A stretch of DNA of 41,850 bases from RUG11462 sp036308645 (GCA_036308645.1 JAXJVH010000034.1:1-41850), one strand, 5' to 3'; positions 7,934 through 15,586 are shown, counted from the stretch's first letter. The notes: generated from the letters alone by a model not told the origin. Translations and numbers: made by a program.

Positions 7934-8340
7934 GCTACCGACTATCCCTCATCCGTCTTTTCCTACGGCTTGCCACCTTCCCTTAAAGGCGAAGGATTTG
8001 GTTAATAGATTGATAAAGTAAGCCCAGTCAGCCATAAAATTATATTAAGGCAAAAAATGATGGTGTATGCCCGTCGGTGCTACCGACTATTCCTCATCCG
8101 TCTTTTTCTACGGCTTGCCACCTTCCCTTAAAGACGAAGGATTTGGTTAATAGATTGATAAAGTAAGCCCAGTCAGCCATAAAATTATATTAAGGCAAAA
8201 AATGATGGTGTATGCCCGTCGGTGCTACCGACTGAAAAAAAGCGTTGGCAATAGGTTGTTACCGTAAGCCCCACAAACAATAAAAATATATTAAAACTAT
8301 AAATGATTGTCTTGCGTGTCGAGGCTCTCGACTGATGGTG
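7934..8340 (+). repeat. 145-bp tandem repeats plus composite tail in oriC
   Basis: GCTACCGACTAT starts at 7934 and 8079, and GCTACCGACT again at 8224, giving an exact 145-base period. The two full units differ at only about three positions. The third, partial unit continues into GTTGGCAATAGG, GTAAGCCCCACAAAC and GTCGAGGCTCTCGACTGATGG. The last 260 bases match 4474-4757 in inverted orientation. Confidence 0.93.
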
Positions 8341-8351
8341 AAAAAAAGTGC

Positions 8352-8380
8352 TTGACATAATTGAGTTAATAGTATATAAT
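8352..8380 (+). promoter_or_regulatory. rpmH promoter
   Basis: TTGACA (8352-8357) and TATAAT (8375-8380) with a 17-base spacer form a perfect consensus housekeeping promoter. It starts about 10 bases after the composite repeat ends and gives rpmH a leader of about 110 bases. Confidence 0.9.
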
Positions 8381-8499
8381 TTTACAATGATTTAAATACT
8401 TTTATTGTGGATTTTTCTGCACACCGAAAACTACTTATTAGAAAAAACAAAAACAATAAAGGATTAAAATAAAAATTTTAAAAGAAAGGTGAGAGAAGA

Positions 8500-8634
8500 A
8501 TGTTAAGAACATTTCAACCAAAGAAATTGCACAGAAAAAAGGTGCATGGTTTCAGAAAGAGAATGGCTGACGCAAACGGCCGTAAGGTTTTAGCACGCAG
8601 AAGAGCTAAAGGAAGAAAAAAACTTTCTTACTAA
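8500..8634 (+). CDS. rpmH: 50S ribosomal protein L34
   Basis: A 44-residue basic ribosomal protein with the family pattern MLRTFQPKKLHRKKVHGFRKRMADANGRKVLARRRAKGRKKL (shown here as the protein's overall course; key part LRTFQPKK and GFRKRM). GGTGAGAG precedes the ATG. It heads the conserved rpmH-rnpA-yidD-yidC-jag operon and is read from a perfect consensus promoter. Confidence 0.98.
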   Translation: MLRTFQPKKLHRKKVHGFRKRMADANGRKVLARRRAKGRKKLSY

Positions 8635-8643
8635 TTTTAAGGC

Positions 8644-9003
8644 TTGGGAAAAAAAGTGTCTTTGTTTGTCACAATTAAGGAAAACAGGGATTTCAGAAGG
8701 CTTTACAGACAGTCCCGTTCATTTGTCGCCCCTGCGTTGGTAGTTTATTTTAAAGAAACCCGCGCGGGTTTTTCTCGCTTAGGAATAACCGCAGGAAAAA
8801 AGGTAGGTAAAGCGGTTCAAAGAAACCGTGCAAAACGAGTTATACGAGAGTCTTACAGAGCATTATTGCCGAGATTTAATAAAAATGTCGATATGATAAT
8901 TGTTGCTCGTAAAAAATCTGCCTTTGTAAAATCCGACGTGGTAAAAGCTGAACTTGAAAAATTATTAATCAAAGCAAATTTGATTGATTTTGACAATGAT
9001 TGA
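8644..9003 (+). CDS. rnpA: Ribonuclease P protein component
   Basis: Protein subunit of RNase P, which matures the 5' ends of tRNAs. It shows KENRDFRRLYRQSRSF near the N-terminus and the RNR motif region (KVGKAVQRNRAKRVIRESYR, about 54-73). The start is uncertain: TTG at 8644, GTG at 8656 and TTG at 8662 are all in frame, none with a strong Shine-Dalgarno. Most family members begin about 6 residues before KENRDF, which would favour TTG 8662. The gene is 9 bases after rpmH. Confidence 0.95.
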   Translation: MGKKVSLFVTIKENRDFRRLYRQSRSFVAPALVVYFKETRAGFSRLGITAGKKVGKAVQRNRAKRVIRESYRALLPRFNKNVDMIIVARKKSAFVKSDVVKAELEKLLIKANLIDFDND

Positions 9004-9036
9004 GGATATTTTTAAGTTTTTTGAAACTGAAATGAT

Positions 9037-9273
9037 ATGAAATATATATTGATTTTTTTCGTAAAGATATATAGAAAACTGATTTCTCCTTTAAAACAGC
9101 CTTGTTGCAGATTTTATCCTACTTGTTCGCAGTACGCCATTGAAGCATTGCAAATTCACGGCGCTGTGAAAGGGAGTTATCTCGCAGTAAGACGTATTTT
9201 AAGATGTAATCCTTTTTGTCCGGGCGGCTTTGACCCCGTTCCCCCTAAAATAAGTATAAAAAAACAAAAATAG
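9037..9273 (+). CDS. yidD: Membrane protein insertion efficiency factor YidD
   Basis: A 78-residue protein with the family signature YRKLISPLKQPCCRFYPTCS followed by EALQIHGAVKGSYLAVRRILRCNPF and CPGGFDPVP. All conserved Cys are present. The family helps YidC-dependent insertion of inner-membrane proteins and sits, as usual, between rnpA and yidC. Confidence 0.96.
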   Translation: MKYILIFFVKIYRKLISPLKQPCCRFYPTCSQYAIEALQIHGAVKGSYLAVRRILRCNPFCPGGFDPVPPKISIKKQK

Positions 9274-9298
9274 AATATTTTTATTGAGGATTTTGTAA

Positions 9299-10114
9299 AT
9301 GGATATTTTAATTAAGCCCTTTTCTTGGCTTTTGGAAGTGCTGTGTAACGCTTTTAACAGTTATCCGATTGCAATTATTTTGTTTACAATAATTGTAAAT
9401 GTTGCGTTGATACCATTTAATATTAAGCAGCAAAAAAACATGGCAAAACAGGCAAGACTTCGTCCGAAACTTGAGGCTCTGAAAGAAAAATGCGGCGATG
9501 ATAAGATGAAATATCAGAACGCAATGACAGAACTTTATCAGAAAGAAAACATAAGTCCTACAGGCGGATGCTTGCCGATGATTATTCGTCTTGCCATTAT
9601 TATGATGGTATATTACGGCTTGTTGGATATTCTTAATATTACAACAAACGCCGCAGGAGAGCGAGTAATGGGTGAATCGGCGGTTCCTGCCGAATACTTT
9701 ATGCTTTTCGGCCTTGATTTGAGAATGTCACCGCATTTCACTACCGATATTGTAGGTATGCTGACTAAAGACTTTACATGGATAATTCCTATTTGCTGTT
9801 TTGCCGCACAGATGACTTCAATGCTTATTTCTACGCGGATGCAGAAAAAGAATAATCCACAGGCACAGGCAGGCGGACAAGACGGTTGTATGAACGCAAC
9901 AATGTTTATTATGCCTGTATTTTCGCTTGTTTTCACATTCCAGGTAACCTGTGCATTAGGTTTTTATTGGATTTTTTCAAGCATTATAAATACCGCAATT
10001 ACGTTAATAGTAAACAACTTCTATTCTGCTGATAAAATTTTGGCGCGTGAAACTATTGAAATGGGAAGCGCCCGCAGAAAAAAAGAACAAAGTATTATTG
10101 AAAAGGCTGAATAA
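9299..10114 (+). CDS. yidC: YidC/Oxa1-type membrane protein insertase
   Basis: Inserts membrane proteins alone or with SecYEG. The 271-residue Gram-positive form lacks the large periplasmic domain. Visible parts are TM1 (YPIAIILFTIIVNVALIPF), the cytoplasmic coiled hairpin (KQARLRPKLEALKEKCGDD), ISPTGGCLPMIIRLAIIMMVYYGLL (TM2), a long loop, and further TM helices. I see no lipobox Cys. The Arg normally present in TM1 (T-I-I-V-R) is Asn here, while TM2 carries an Arg where Gln is usual. GAGGA lies upstream of the ATG. Confidence 0.96.
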   Translation: MDILIKPFSWLLEVLCNAFNSYPIAIILFTIIVNVALIPFNIKQQKNMAKQARLRPKLEALKEKCGDDKMKYQNAMTELYQKENISPTGGCLPMIIRLAIIMMVYYGLLDILNITTNAAGERVMGESAVPAEYFMLFGLDLRMSPHFTTDIVGMLTKDFTWIIPICCFAAQMTSMLISTRMQKKNNPQAQAGGQDGCMNATMFIMPVFSLVFTFQVTCALGFYWIFSSIINTAITLIVNNFYSADKILARETIEMGSARRKKEQSIIEKAE

Positions 10115-10139
10115 GCCATAATTTGAAAGGAAAATACAA

Positions 10140-11060
10140 ATGATTATTGAAGCTATTGCTACCGGCAAAACGCTTGCCGAAGCACAGGAAGCAGCAGTTT
10201 CTCAACTTGGCAATGTTGATGATGTAAATGTTGAGTTTGAAATCATTACACATCCAAAGCCGAAAACTTTAGGTCTTTTCGGCGGCTGTGACGCAAAGGT
10301 AAGAGCATACGCAGAAGTACCTGACGCAAAACCGAAGGCTGAACCTAAAAAAGAGAAAAAAGCAGTTAACAAAGACGAAACAAAAGAAGTTGAAACTGCT
10401 AAAAAAGAACCTATTGAAAGCGCAGTTATGACTCCTGAAAATGAAAAAAAGGTAGTCGCTTATTTAACTTCAATCCTTGAAAATATGGGTGTTGAAGATA
10501 TAAAAATTAACCTTTCTGTTGAAAAAGACGGAACAAAGATTAACTTCGACGGCAATAAATTGGGTGTTGCAATCGGCAGAAAAGGCGAAACTCTTGACGC
10601 TATTCAGCATCTTGTTTCGCTTGTTGCAAACAAGGGACAGGACGACTATGTAAGAGTTACTCTTAATCCGGGCGGATACAGACAAAAACGTGAAGAAATT
10701 TTAGTTTCGCTTGCACACAAGAGCGCACAGAAAGCGGTTAAATTTAATAAGAATGTAGTCCTTGAAGCAATGAATTCTTATGAACGCAGAATTATTCATA
10801 ACGCAGTTCAGGAAATTGAGGGCGTTATGAGTTGGTCAATCGGCGAGAACGACCACAGACGTGTTGTTATCGGCACTTCAAAAGATAACAAAATGTTCAG
10901 AGAAAATAACCGCAGAGGCGGTTATAACCGTAGCAGAGGAAACTCAAGAGGCGGTTTCAATAACAGAGGAAGAAAGCCATCTCAAACTGTTAGCAAGACT
11001 CCGGACAGAGCGCCGAAATCCGATAGTGAGAATATGCCGCTCTACGGCGTGATTAAATAA
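10140..11060 (+). CDS. jag: RNA-binding protein Jag/KhpB with Arg-Gly-rich tail
   Basis: A 306-residue protein with an N-terminal Jag_N domain (MIIEAIATGKTLAEAQEAAV), a Lys/Glu-rich linker (about 60-95), a KH domain (FDGNKLGVAIGRKGETLDAI, about 138-157) and an R3H domain (MNSYERRIIHNAVQEIEGV). Jag/KhpB binds RNA and, with KhpA, influences cell division and envelope functions. Beyond R3H a tail (about 255-285) is rich in Arg-Gly and Asn (RRGGYNRSRGNSRGGFNNRG), resembling an RGG box and longer than typical Jag. It is last in the rpmH operon. Confidence 0.95.
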   Translation: MIIEAIATGKTLAEAQEAAVSQLGNVDDVNVEFEIITHPKPKTLGLFGGCDAKVRAYAEVPDAKPKAEPKKEKKAVNKDETKEVETAKKEPIESAVMTPENEKKVVAYLTSILENMGVEDIKINLSVEKDGTKINFDGNKLGVAIGRKGETLDAIQHLVSLVANKGQDDYVRVTLNPGGYRQKREEILVSLAHKSAQKAVKFNKNVVLEAMNSYERRIIHNAVQEIEGVMSWSIGENDHRRVVIGTSKDNKMFRENNRRGGYNRSRGNSRGGFNNRGRKPSQTVSKTPDRAPKSDSENMPLYGVIK

Positions 11061-11093
11061 GCGTTAATAGTAACTGTAAATAATACAATTATA

Positions 11094-11129
11094 AAAAGCG
11101 ATAGAAGTGAAATTTCTTCTATCGCTTTT
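11094..11129 (+). terminator. Terminator of the rpmH-jag operon
   Basis: A perfect 14-bp stem (AAAAGCGATAGAAG / CTTCTATCGCTTTT) with an 8-base loop, 33 bases after the jag stop. Confidence 0.85.
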
Positions 11130-11156
11130 GTTATATAAACAATCTCTTCTAAAATG

Positions 11157-11304
11157 GTAGGGCGGTGGCGTGGCTTTCGCCGTTTGTTGAAATACCAAAA
11201 ATCTTCTCTGTTCTTGTAGGGGCGACCCTGTGTGGTCGACCATTCTAATATTACCAATAATCTTTCAAAAATCGTATGGCAGTTTGTCCAAAAACCGCCG
11301 TTTA
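11157..11304. repeat. Cluster of GTAGGG palindromic modules
   Basis: Three modules follow each other: GTAGGGCGGTGGCGTGGC...GCCGTTTG (11157-11192), GTAGGGGCGACCCTGTGTGG (11216-11241) and a degenerate TATGGCAGTTTGTCC...ACCGCCG (about 11274-11304). No gene is present between jag and the AbrB gene. Confidence 0.75.
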
Positions 11305-11307
11305 CAA

Positions 11308-11323
11308 TGTTTCACGTGAAACA
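11308..11323. promoter_or_regulatory. parS: parS site 1
   Basis: TGTTTCACGTGAAACA, a perfect 16-bp palindrome that matches the B. subtilis-type ParB/Spo0J parS consensus. It lies about 1.4 kb before parB and overlaps the left arm of a terminator hairpin. Confidence 0.96.
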
Positions 11324-11356
11324 ACCCCCCGCTAAAAAGCGAGGGGTTGTTTTTTC
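11320..11356. terminator. Bidirectional terminator overlapping parS 1
   Basis: AACAACCCC-C-CGCT, loop AAAA, AGCG-A-GGGGTTGTT, followed on the plus strand by TTTTT. It lies 18 bases beyond the AbrB stop on the minus strand and also backs up the rpmH operon terminator. Four bases of the arm are the end of parS 1. Confidence 0.75.
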
Positions 11357-11373
11357 TTGTTGTTATAAAAGAA

Positions 11374-11619
11374 TTACATATCAGCTTTGATTTGTTCAAT
11401 ACAACTGCGGCAAACACCTTTGCCATTGAATTCTCTTACATCGTCAATACTTCCGCAAATAGCACAAGCAGCGCTGCTTTTTTCAAGGATAATTTTATTA
11501 CCCTCAACATGAATGAGCAACGGTGTGCCGGTCGGAATTGTAAGGTGTTTTCTGATTTCTTTAGGGAGAGTAATTCTTCCTAATTCGTCTAAAGATCTTT
11601 GTACGCCTGTAGAAGCCAT
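11374..11619 (-). CDS. AbrB/SpoVT-like regulator with C-terminal zinc ribbon
   Basis: An 81-residue transition-state-type DNA-binding protein. The N-terminal swapped-hairpin AbrB domain reads STGVQRSLDELGRITLPKEI and VEGNKIILEK. A C-terminal CxxC...CxxC pair (CAICGSIDDVREFNGKGVCRSC) suggests a zinc ribbon in place of the AbrB C-domain. GGAGG lies upstream of ATG. It is a single gene, divergent from parA, in the space between two parS sites. Targets are unknown. Confidence 0.88.
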   Translation of the reverse strand: MASTGVQRSLDELGRITLPKEIRKHLTIPTGTPLLIHVEGNKIILEKSSAACAICGSIDDVREFNGKGVCRSCIEQIKADM

Positions 11620-11637
11620 AATTTTTTTCCTCCTTAT

Positions 11638-11667
11638 ATTATAACCATTCGTTTAATAAAAAGTAAA
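11638..11667 (-). promoter_or_regulatory. Promoter of the AbrB-like gene
   Basis: On the minus strand TTTACT (11667-11662) and TATAAT (11643-11638) lie 18 bases apart, shortly before GGAGG and the ATG at 11619. Confidence 0.55.
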
Positions 11668-11859
11668 TTTTTACATTTTTATTAAGGTAATGTTATCATA
11701 ACACATTAGTTTGTAAAAGTAAAGACTTTTTGTTGACAAATTGTAAATTTTGTTGAAACATTACAAAATTATGTCAAAATAAGGCGTAAATAAATTGATT
11801 TTTAAGGTGTTTTTTATTCAAATTGTCTATATTGTTATTTAAATATGTTAATTATAAAA

Positions 11860-11875
11860 TGTTTCACGTGAAACA
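11860..11875. promoter_or_regulatory. parS: parS site 2
   Basis: TGTTTCACGTGAAACA again, at the centre of a perfect 30-bp palindrome (11853-11882). It lies 26 bases upstream of the parA -35 element, so bound ParB could also affect parA transcription (inference). Confidence 0.97.
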
Positions 11876-11900
11876 TTTTATAAAAAATCAAAATATGCTC

Positions 11901-11929
11901 TTTAAATTTATAAATAAATATGATATACT
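11901..11929 (+). promoter_or_regulatory. parA promoter
   Basis: TTTAAA (11901-11906) and TATACT (11924-11929), spacer 17, followed by AGGAG and the parA ATG. The -35 is weak. Confidence 0.5.
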
Positions 11930-11957
11930 ATTATTACTTTGAATTAGGAGTTTTTTG

Positions 11958-12722
11958 ATGGGAAAAATAATTGCGATTGTAAATCAAAAAGGCGGAGTCG
12001 GCAAAACGACAACATCTGTAAACCTTACCGCCGCTCTCGGCGCAAAAAACAAAAAATGCCTGTTAGTTGATATTGACCCACAGGGAAATTCAACAAGCGG
12101 TTACGGTATTCAAAAAAGGTCTATACAGAAATCGTCTTATGATTTGTTAATAGGAAACGCTTTGTCAGAAGAAACAATAGTCAAAACAAAATATAAAAAA
12201 GTAGATATAATTCCTGCAAATATCAATCTTTCCGGTGCAGAGGTAGAACTTGTTGATATAGATGAACGTGAATCGGCATTAAAAAAAGCATTGGCAGAAC
12301 AACGAGAAAATTATGATTTTATAATTCTTGACTGTCCGCCGTCGCTTGGATTGATAACGGTAAACGCTTTATGTGCCGCAGATACGCTGCTTGTTCCGAT
12401 TCAGTGCGAATATTATGCGCTTGAGGGACTTTCACAACTTATGAATACTGTACGCAGTATAAAACGGCTTTATAATCCAAGACTTGATATTGAGGGCGTA
12501 TTGCTTACAATGTTTGACGGCAGATTAAACCTGACTCAACAGGTTGCGGCTGAAATTAAAAAATTCTTTCCGAAAAAGGTTTTCGGCACTACTATACCGA
12601 GAACGGTCAGAATTTCGGAAGCGCCGAGTTTCGGCGAACCTATATTATATTACGACAAGCGCTCTAAAGGCGCAGAAGCGTATAATTCACTTGCAAAAGA
12701 ACTTATAAAAAATAATAAGTAG
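11958..12722 (+). CDS. parA: Chromosome partitioning ATPase ParA (Soj)
   Basis: Deviant Walker-A ATPase that moves or segregates ParB-parS complexes and, in B. subtilis, controls DnaA. The 254-residue protein shows KGGVGKTTTSVNL (about 10-22), VDIDPQGNSTSG and ILDCPPSLG. ATG 11958 is preferred over the adjacent in-frame TTG because AGGAG sits 7 bases upstream. It forms an operon with parB (11-base gap). Confidence 0.97.
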   Translation: MGKIIAIVNQKGGVGKTTTSVNLTAALGAKNKKCLLVDIDPQGNSTSGYGIQKRSIQKSSYDLLIGNALSEETIVKTKYKKVDIIPANINLSGAEVELVDIDERESALKKALAEQRENYDFIILDCPPSLGLITVNALCAADTLLVPIQCEYYALEGLSQLMNTVRSIKRLYNPRLDIEGVLLTMFDGRLNLTQQVAAEIKKFFPKKVFGTTIPRTVRISEAPSFGEPILYYDKRSKGAEAYNSLAKELIKNNK

Positions 12723-12733
12723 GAGGGGAAGAA

Positions 12734-13570
12734 ATGGCGAAAAAATCAGGACTCGGCAGAGGATATGAGGCTTTGATGAGCGATAATGCCACCGAACAGT
12801 CAAATGCGGTTGAAATCCGCATAGACGAACTTGAACCAAATCCCGAACAACCGAGAAAAAATTTCGACCGAGAAGCATTGGACGAACTTTCGGAAAACAT
12901 AAAGAAATACGGTTTAATTCAGCCGATTGTCGCAAGACCGACAATTATGGGAACATATCAAATTGTTGCCGGCGAGCGCCGTTGGCGTGCTTCAATGCAG
13001 GCGGGACTGAAAACCGTACCTGTTATTGTAAAGGAACTTTCCGACGCCGAAACAATGGAAATTGCTATTATAGAAAACCTACAGCGTGAGGATTTAAACC
13101 CGATTGAAACCGCAAAAGGCTTTAAAGCATTGATGGATACTTTTAAACTTACGCAGGAGGAGGTTGCCGAAAAGGTCGGCAAATCACGTTCGGCAGTTGC
13201 AAATGCTTTAAGACTTTTGGAACTCGGAAAATATGTGCTTTATGTTGAAAACGGCACAATTTCGGCAGGTCACGCAAGAGCAATGTTACCGCTTGACGAT
13301 GAAGCGCGCGAAATAGCGGTTGAAATGATAAAGAAAGGCGCAACGGTAAGAGATATCGAGGCGCTTTCAAAGAAAAAGCCGAAAAAAGCGGAAAAAACCG
13401 AACAAAAGGCAGTTTTTCGTCCGGTTTACTATAAGGAAGTTGAAACTTCGCTTAAAACCGAGTTAGGAAGAAAGGTCGAAATCAAGGAAGATAAAAATAA
13501 ATGTACGCTTTCCATTGATTTTTACGGCGAAGACGATTTAAAAGAACTTATTAAAACACTTTTTAAATAA
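12734..13570 (+). CDS. parB: Chromosome partitioning protein ParB (Spo0J)
   Basis: parS-binding CTPase that spreads along origin-proximal DNA and loads SMC. The 278 residues start with KKSGLGRGYEALM, followed by the CTP-binding ParB/Srx domain (EPNPEQPRKNFD, GERRWRASMQAGL, ENLQREDLNPIE), the helix-turn-helix (TQEEVAEKVGKSRSAVANAL) and a C-terminal dimerisation domain. AGGAGGGG precedes the ATG. Its sites are visible at 11308 and 11860. Confidence 0.97.
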   Translation: MAKKSGLGRGYEALMSDNATEQSNAVEIRIDELEPNPEQPRKNFDREALDELSENIKKYGLIQPIVARPTIMGTYQIVAGERRWRASMQAGLKTVPVIVKELSDAETMEIAIIENLQREDLNPIETAKGFKALMDTFKLTQEEVAEKVGKSRSAVANALRLLELGKYVLYVENGTISAGHARAMLPLDDEAREIAVEMIKKGATVRDIEALSKKKPKKAEKTEQKAVFRPVYYKEVETSLKTELGRKVEIKEDKNKCTLSIDFYGEDDLKELIKTLFK

Positions 13571-13587
13571 AGAGAGGAAAAATAACA

Positions 13588-14865
13588 ATGATAGATATAA
13601 AATTTTTACGTGAAAACCCCGATATTGTTAAACAGAACATCAAAAACAAATTTCAGGACCACAAATTGCCGCTTGTTGACGAGGCAATAGAACTTGATAA
13701 AAAGAAAAGGGACGCACAGGCAGAGGCTGACTCATTGAGAGCAGAAAGAAACAGAACCTCAAAACAGATTGGTATGTTAATGGGGCAGGGGAAAAAGGAC
13801 GAAGCCGAGGAAGTTAAGAAAAAAGTCGGCGAATATGCCGTAAGACTTGCCGAAGTTGAAGTTTTGGAAAAAGAATACGATGAAAAATTAACCGAGGTTA
13901 TGATGAGAATTCCTAATATCATCGACGAAAGCGTGCCGATAGGCAAGGACGACAGCGAAAATGTTGAAGTTCAGCGTTACGGCGAGCCGGTAGTTCCTGA
14001 TTTTGAAATCCCTTATCATACCGATATAATGGAAAAATTCAACGGTATCGACCTTGATTCGGCAAGAAAGGTTGCAGGAAACGGCTTTTATTATCTCATG
14101 GGCGACATAGCAAGACTTCATTCGGCTGTTATCTCTTATGCTCGTGATTTTATGATTAACCGTGGGTTTACTTATTGCGTACCGCCTTTTATGATTCGTT
14201 CAAACGTTGTTTCGGGCGTTATGTCTTTTGAAGAAATGGACGCAATGATGTATAAAATCGAGGGCGAGGACCTTTATTTAATCGGAACGTCCGAACATTC
14301 TATGATAGGTAAATTTATTGATACTTTAAATCCTGAAGAAAATCTTCCGTATACTCTTACCTCCTATTCGCCTTGTTTCAGAAAAGAAAAAGGCGCTCAC
14401 GGTATAGAGGAAAGAGGCGTTTATCGTATACATCAGTTTGAAAAACAGGAAATGATAGTTGTCTGCAAGCCTGACGAGTCAAAAATGTGGTTTGATAAAC
14501 TCTGGCAGAATACCGTAGACCTTTTCCGTTCGCTTGATATTCCTGTTCGTACTCTTGAGTGTTGTTCGGGAGATTTGGCTGATTTAAAGGTAAAATCCGT
14601 TGACGTTGAGGCTTGGAGCCCTCGCCAGAAGAAGTATTTTGAGGTTGGCTCTTGCTCGAATCTTACCGACGCACAGGCTCGCCGCCTTAAAATTCGTGTA
14701 AAATCAAAAGATGGCAATTACTTTGCCCATACTCTTAATAATACCGTTGTTGCACCGCCGAGAATGTTGATTGCTTTTCTTGAGAACAACCTTCAGGCAG
14801 ACGGCAGCGTAAAAATTCCCGAAGCATTAAGACCGTATATGGGCGGACAGGAAGTTATTAAGTAA
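13588..14865 (+). CDS. serS: Seryl-tRNA synthetase
   Basis: Charges tRNA-Ser. The 425-residue class II synthetase has a long N-terminal coiled-coil arm (about 28-105, rich in Lys/Glu) and a catalytic core with motif 2 (SPCFRKEKGAHGIEERGVYRIHQF, partial: CFRKEKGAHG) and motif 3 (APPRMLIAFLENN). AGAGG lies before ATG, 17 bases after parB. A soj-spo0J-serS order is seen in other Clostridia. No T-box leader is seen in the short gap. Confidence 0.97.
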   Translation: MIDIKFLRENPDIVKQNIKNKFQDHKLPLVDEAIELDKKKRDAQAEADSLRAERNRTSKQIGMLMGQGKKDEAEEVKKKVGEYAVRLAEVEVLEKEYDEKLTEVMMRIPNIIDESVPIGKDDSENVEVQRYGEPVVPDFEIPYHTDIMEKFNGIDLDSARKVAGNGFYYLMGDIARLHSAVISYARDFMINRGFTYCVPPFMIRSNVVSGVMSFEEMDAMMYKIEGEDLYLIGTSEHSMIGKFIDTLNPEENLPYTLTSYSPCFRKEKGAHGIEERGVYRIHQFEKQEMIVVCKPDESKMWFDKLWQNTVDLFRSLDIPVRTLECCSGDLADLKVKSVDVEAWSPRQKKYFEVGSCSNLTDAQARRLKIRVKSKDGNYFAHTLNNTVVAPPRMLIAFLENNLQADGSVKIPEALRPYMGGQEVIK

Positions 14866-14871
14866 AAAACA

Positions 14872-15462
14872 ATGAAAATTTACGATATTTCGAGAGAATT
14901 AATGACCGCCCCGATTTATCCGGGCGACATAAATCCGAAAATGCGACGTTCTTCCGATATGAATAAAGGCGCTTTGTGTAATATATCGGACATTCAGATG
15001 TGCCTGCACAACGGAACTCACATTGACGCACCCAAGCATTATTTTGACGATAAGCACGATATTGTGGATTTGGGCGTGTCGGTATTTTGCGGAATTTGCG
15101 ATGTGGTTTCGTTTGATGAGCATATTACCGGCGAGGATATTATCAAGAAAGTGCCGAAAGACTGCGAAAGGCTTATTATTAAGTCTTACGGAAAGGGAAG
15201 ACTTACCTTTTACTCGCTGATGGATATTTTAACTACCAAAATAAAACTTATCGGCATTGACGATATTACCATCGGGATTGAAAACGCAGATACTCAAATT
15301 CACAGAGAATTACTGCAAAACGGCATTATAATTCTTGAGGGGCTGGATTTAAAAAAAGTTCCCGACGGTAGGTATGTTTTGGTCTGCGAGCCGATTAAAA
15401 TTAAAGGCGCCGAGGCGGCTCCTTGTCGTGCTATACTCTTGAAAGATATTATGTTGTTTTAA
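14872..15462 (+). CDS. Cyclase/kynurenine-formamidase-like hydrolase
   Basis: A 196-residue metal-dependent hydrolase of the cyclase family (PF04199). The metal-binding HNGTHIDAPKHY motif (about 46-57) and the early DISRELMTAPIYPGD segment are present. The family includes arylformamidases and related amidases or esterases; substrate is not predictable here. It begins 6 bases after serS with only a weak Shine-Dalgarno, so it probably relies on serS translation. A terminator follows. Confidence 0.88.
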   Translation: MKIYDISRELMTAPIYPGDINPKMRRSSDMNKGALCNISDIQMCLHNGTHIDAPKHYFDDKHDIVDLGVSVFCGICDVVSFDEHITGEDIIKKVPKDCERLIIKSYGKGRLTFYSLMDILTTKIKLIGIDDITIGIENADTQIHRELLQNGIIILEGLDLKKVPDGRYVLVCEPIKIKGAEAAPCRAILLKDIMLF

Positions 15463-15472
15463 ATAGTTTAAA

Positions 15473-15518
15473 AAAACGCATTTGCTGAAATCAGTTAATT
15501 CGGCAAAGGCGTTTTTTT
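15473..15518 (+). terminator. Terminator of the parA-serS-cyclase operon
   Basis: AAAACGCATTTGCTGAA pairs with TTCGGCAAAGGCGTTTT with two mismatches and is followed by a T-run. Confidence 0.85.
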
Positions 15519-15547
15519 GTTATAAAACTGTAAAGAAAATCACCTAT

Positions 15548-15586
15548 TGTGCATATTGCACATAAAATATTAATGGCGGTTGTGCA
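15548..15586. promoter_or_regulatory. TGTGCA inverted repeat upstream of the HPr-like gene
   Basis: TGTGCA-TAT-TGCACA (15548-15562) is a perfect palindrome, with one more TGTGCATATT half at 15581-15590. It sits 20-58 bases upstream of the -35 at 15606, a position expected for an activator site. The cognate protein is unknown. Confidence 0.5.

Larger units (their letters stand above)
7674..8499. other. Putative replication origin region (oriC)
   Basis: The 826-base gap between divergent dnaA and rpmH, where strand bias flips. It holds an AT-only-like tract at 7790-7860 suitable for unwinding, GTTAAAAA-type motifs (7716-7780), near-consensus DnaA boxes (ATATTCACA at 7707-7715; TGTGGATTT at 8406-8414), one GTAGGG palindromic module, two 145-bp tandem repeats and the rpmH promoter. 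No perfect TTATCCACA was seen in the gap. The assignment rests on gene order. Confidence 0.7.

Noticed and set aside
7934..8340. CRISPR array
   Set aside because: The repeat is a 145-base direct tandem with no short repeat-spacer alternation and no cas genes.
8381..8499. Riboswitch or structured leader before rpmH
   Set aside because: The leader is AT-rich without a strong stem or a known motif.
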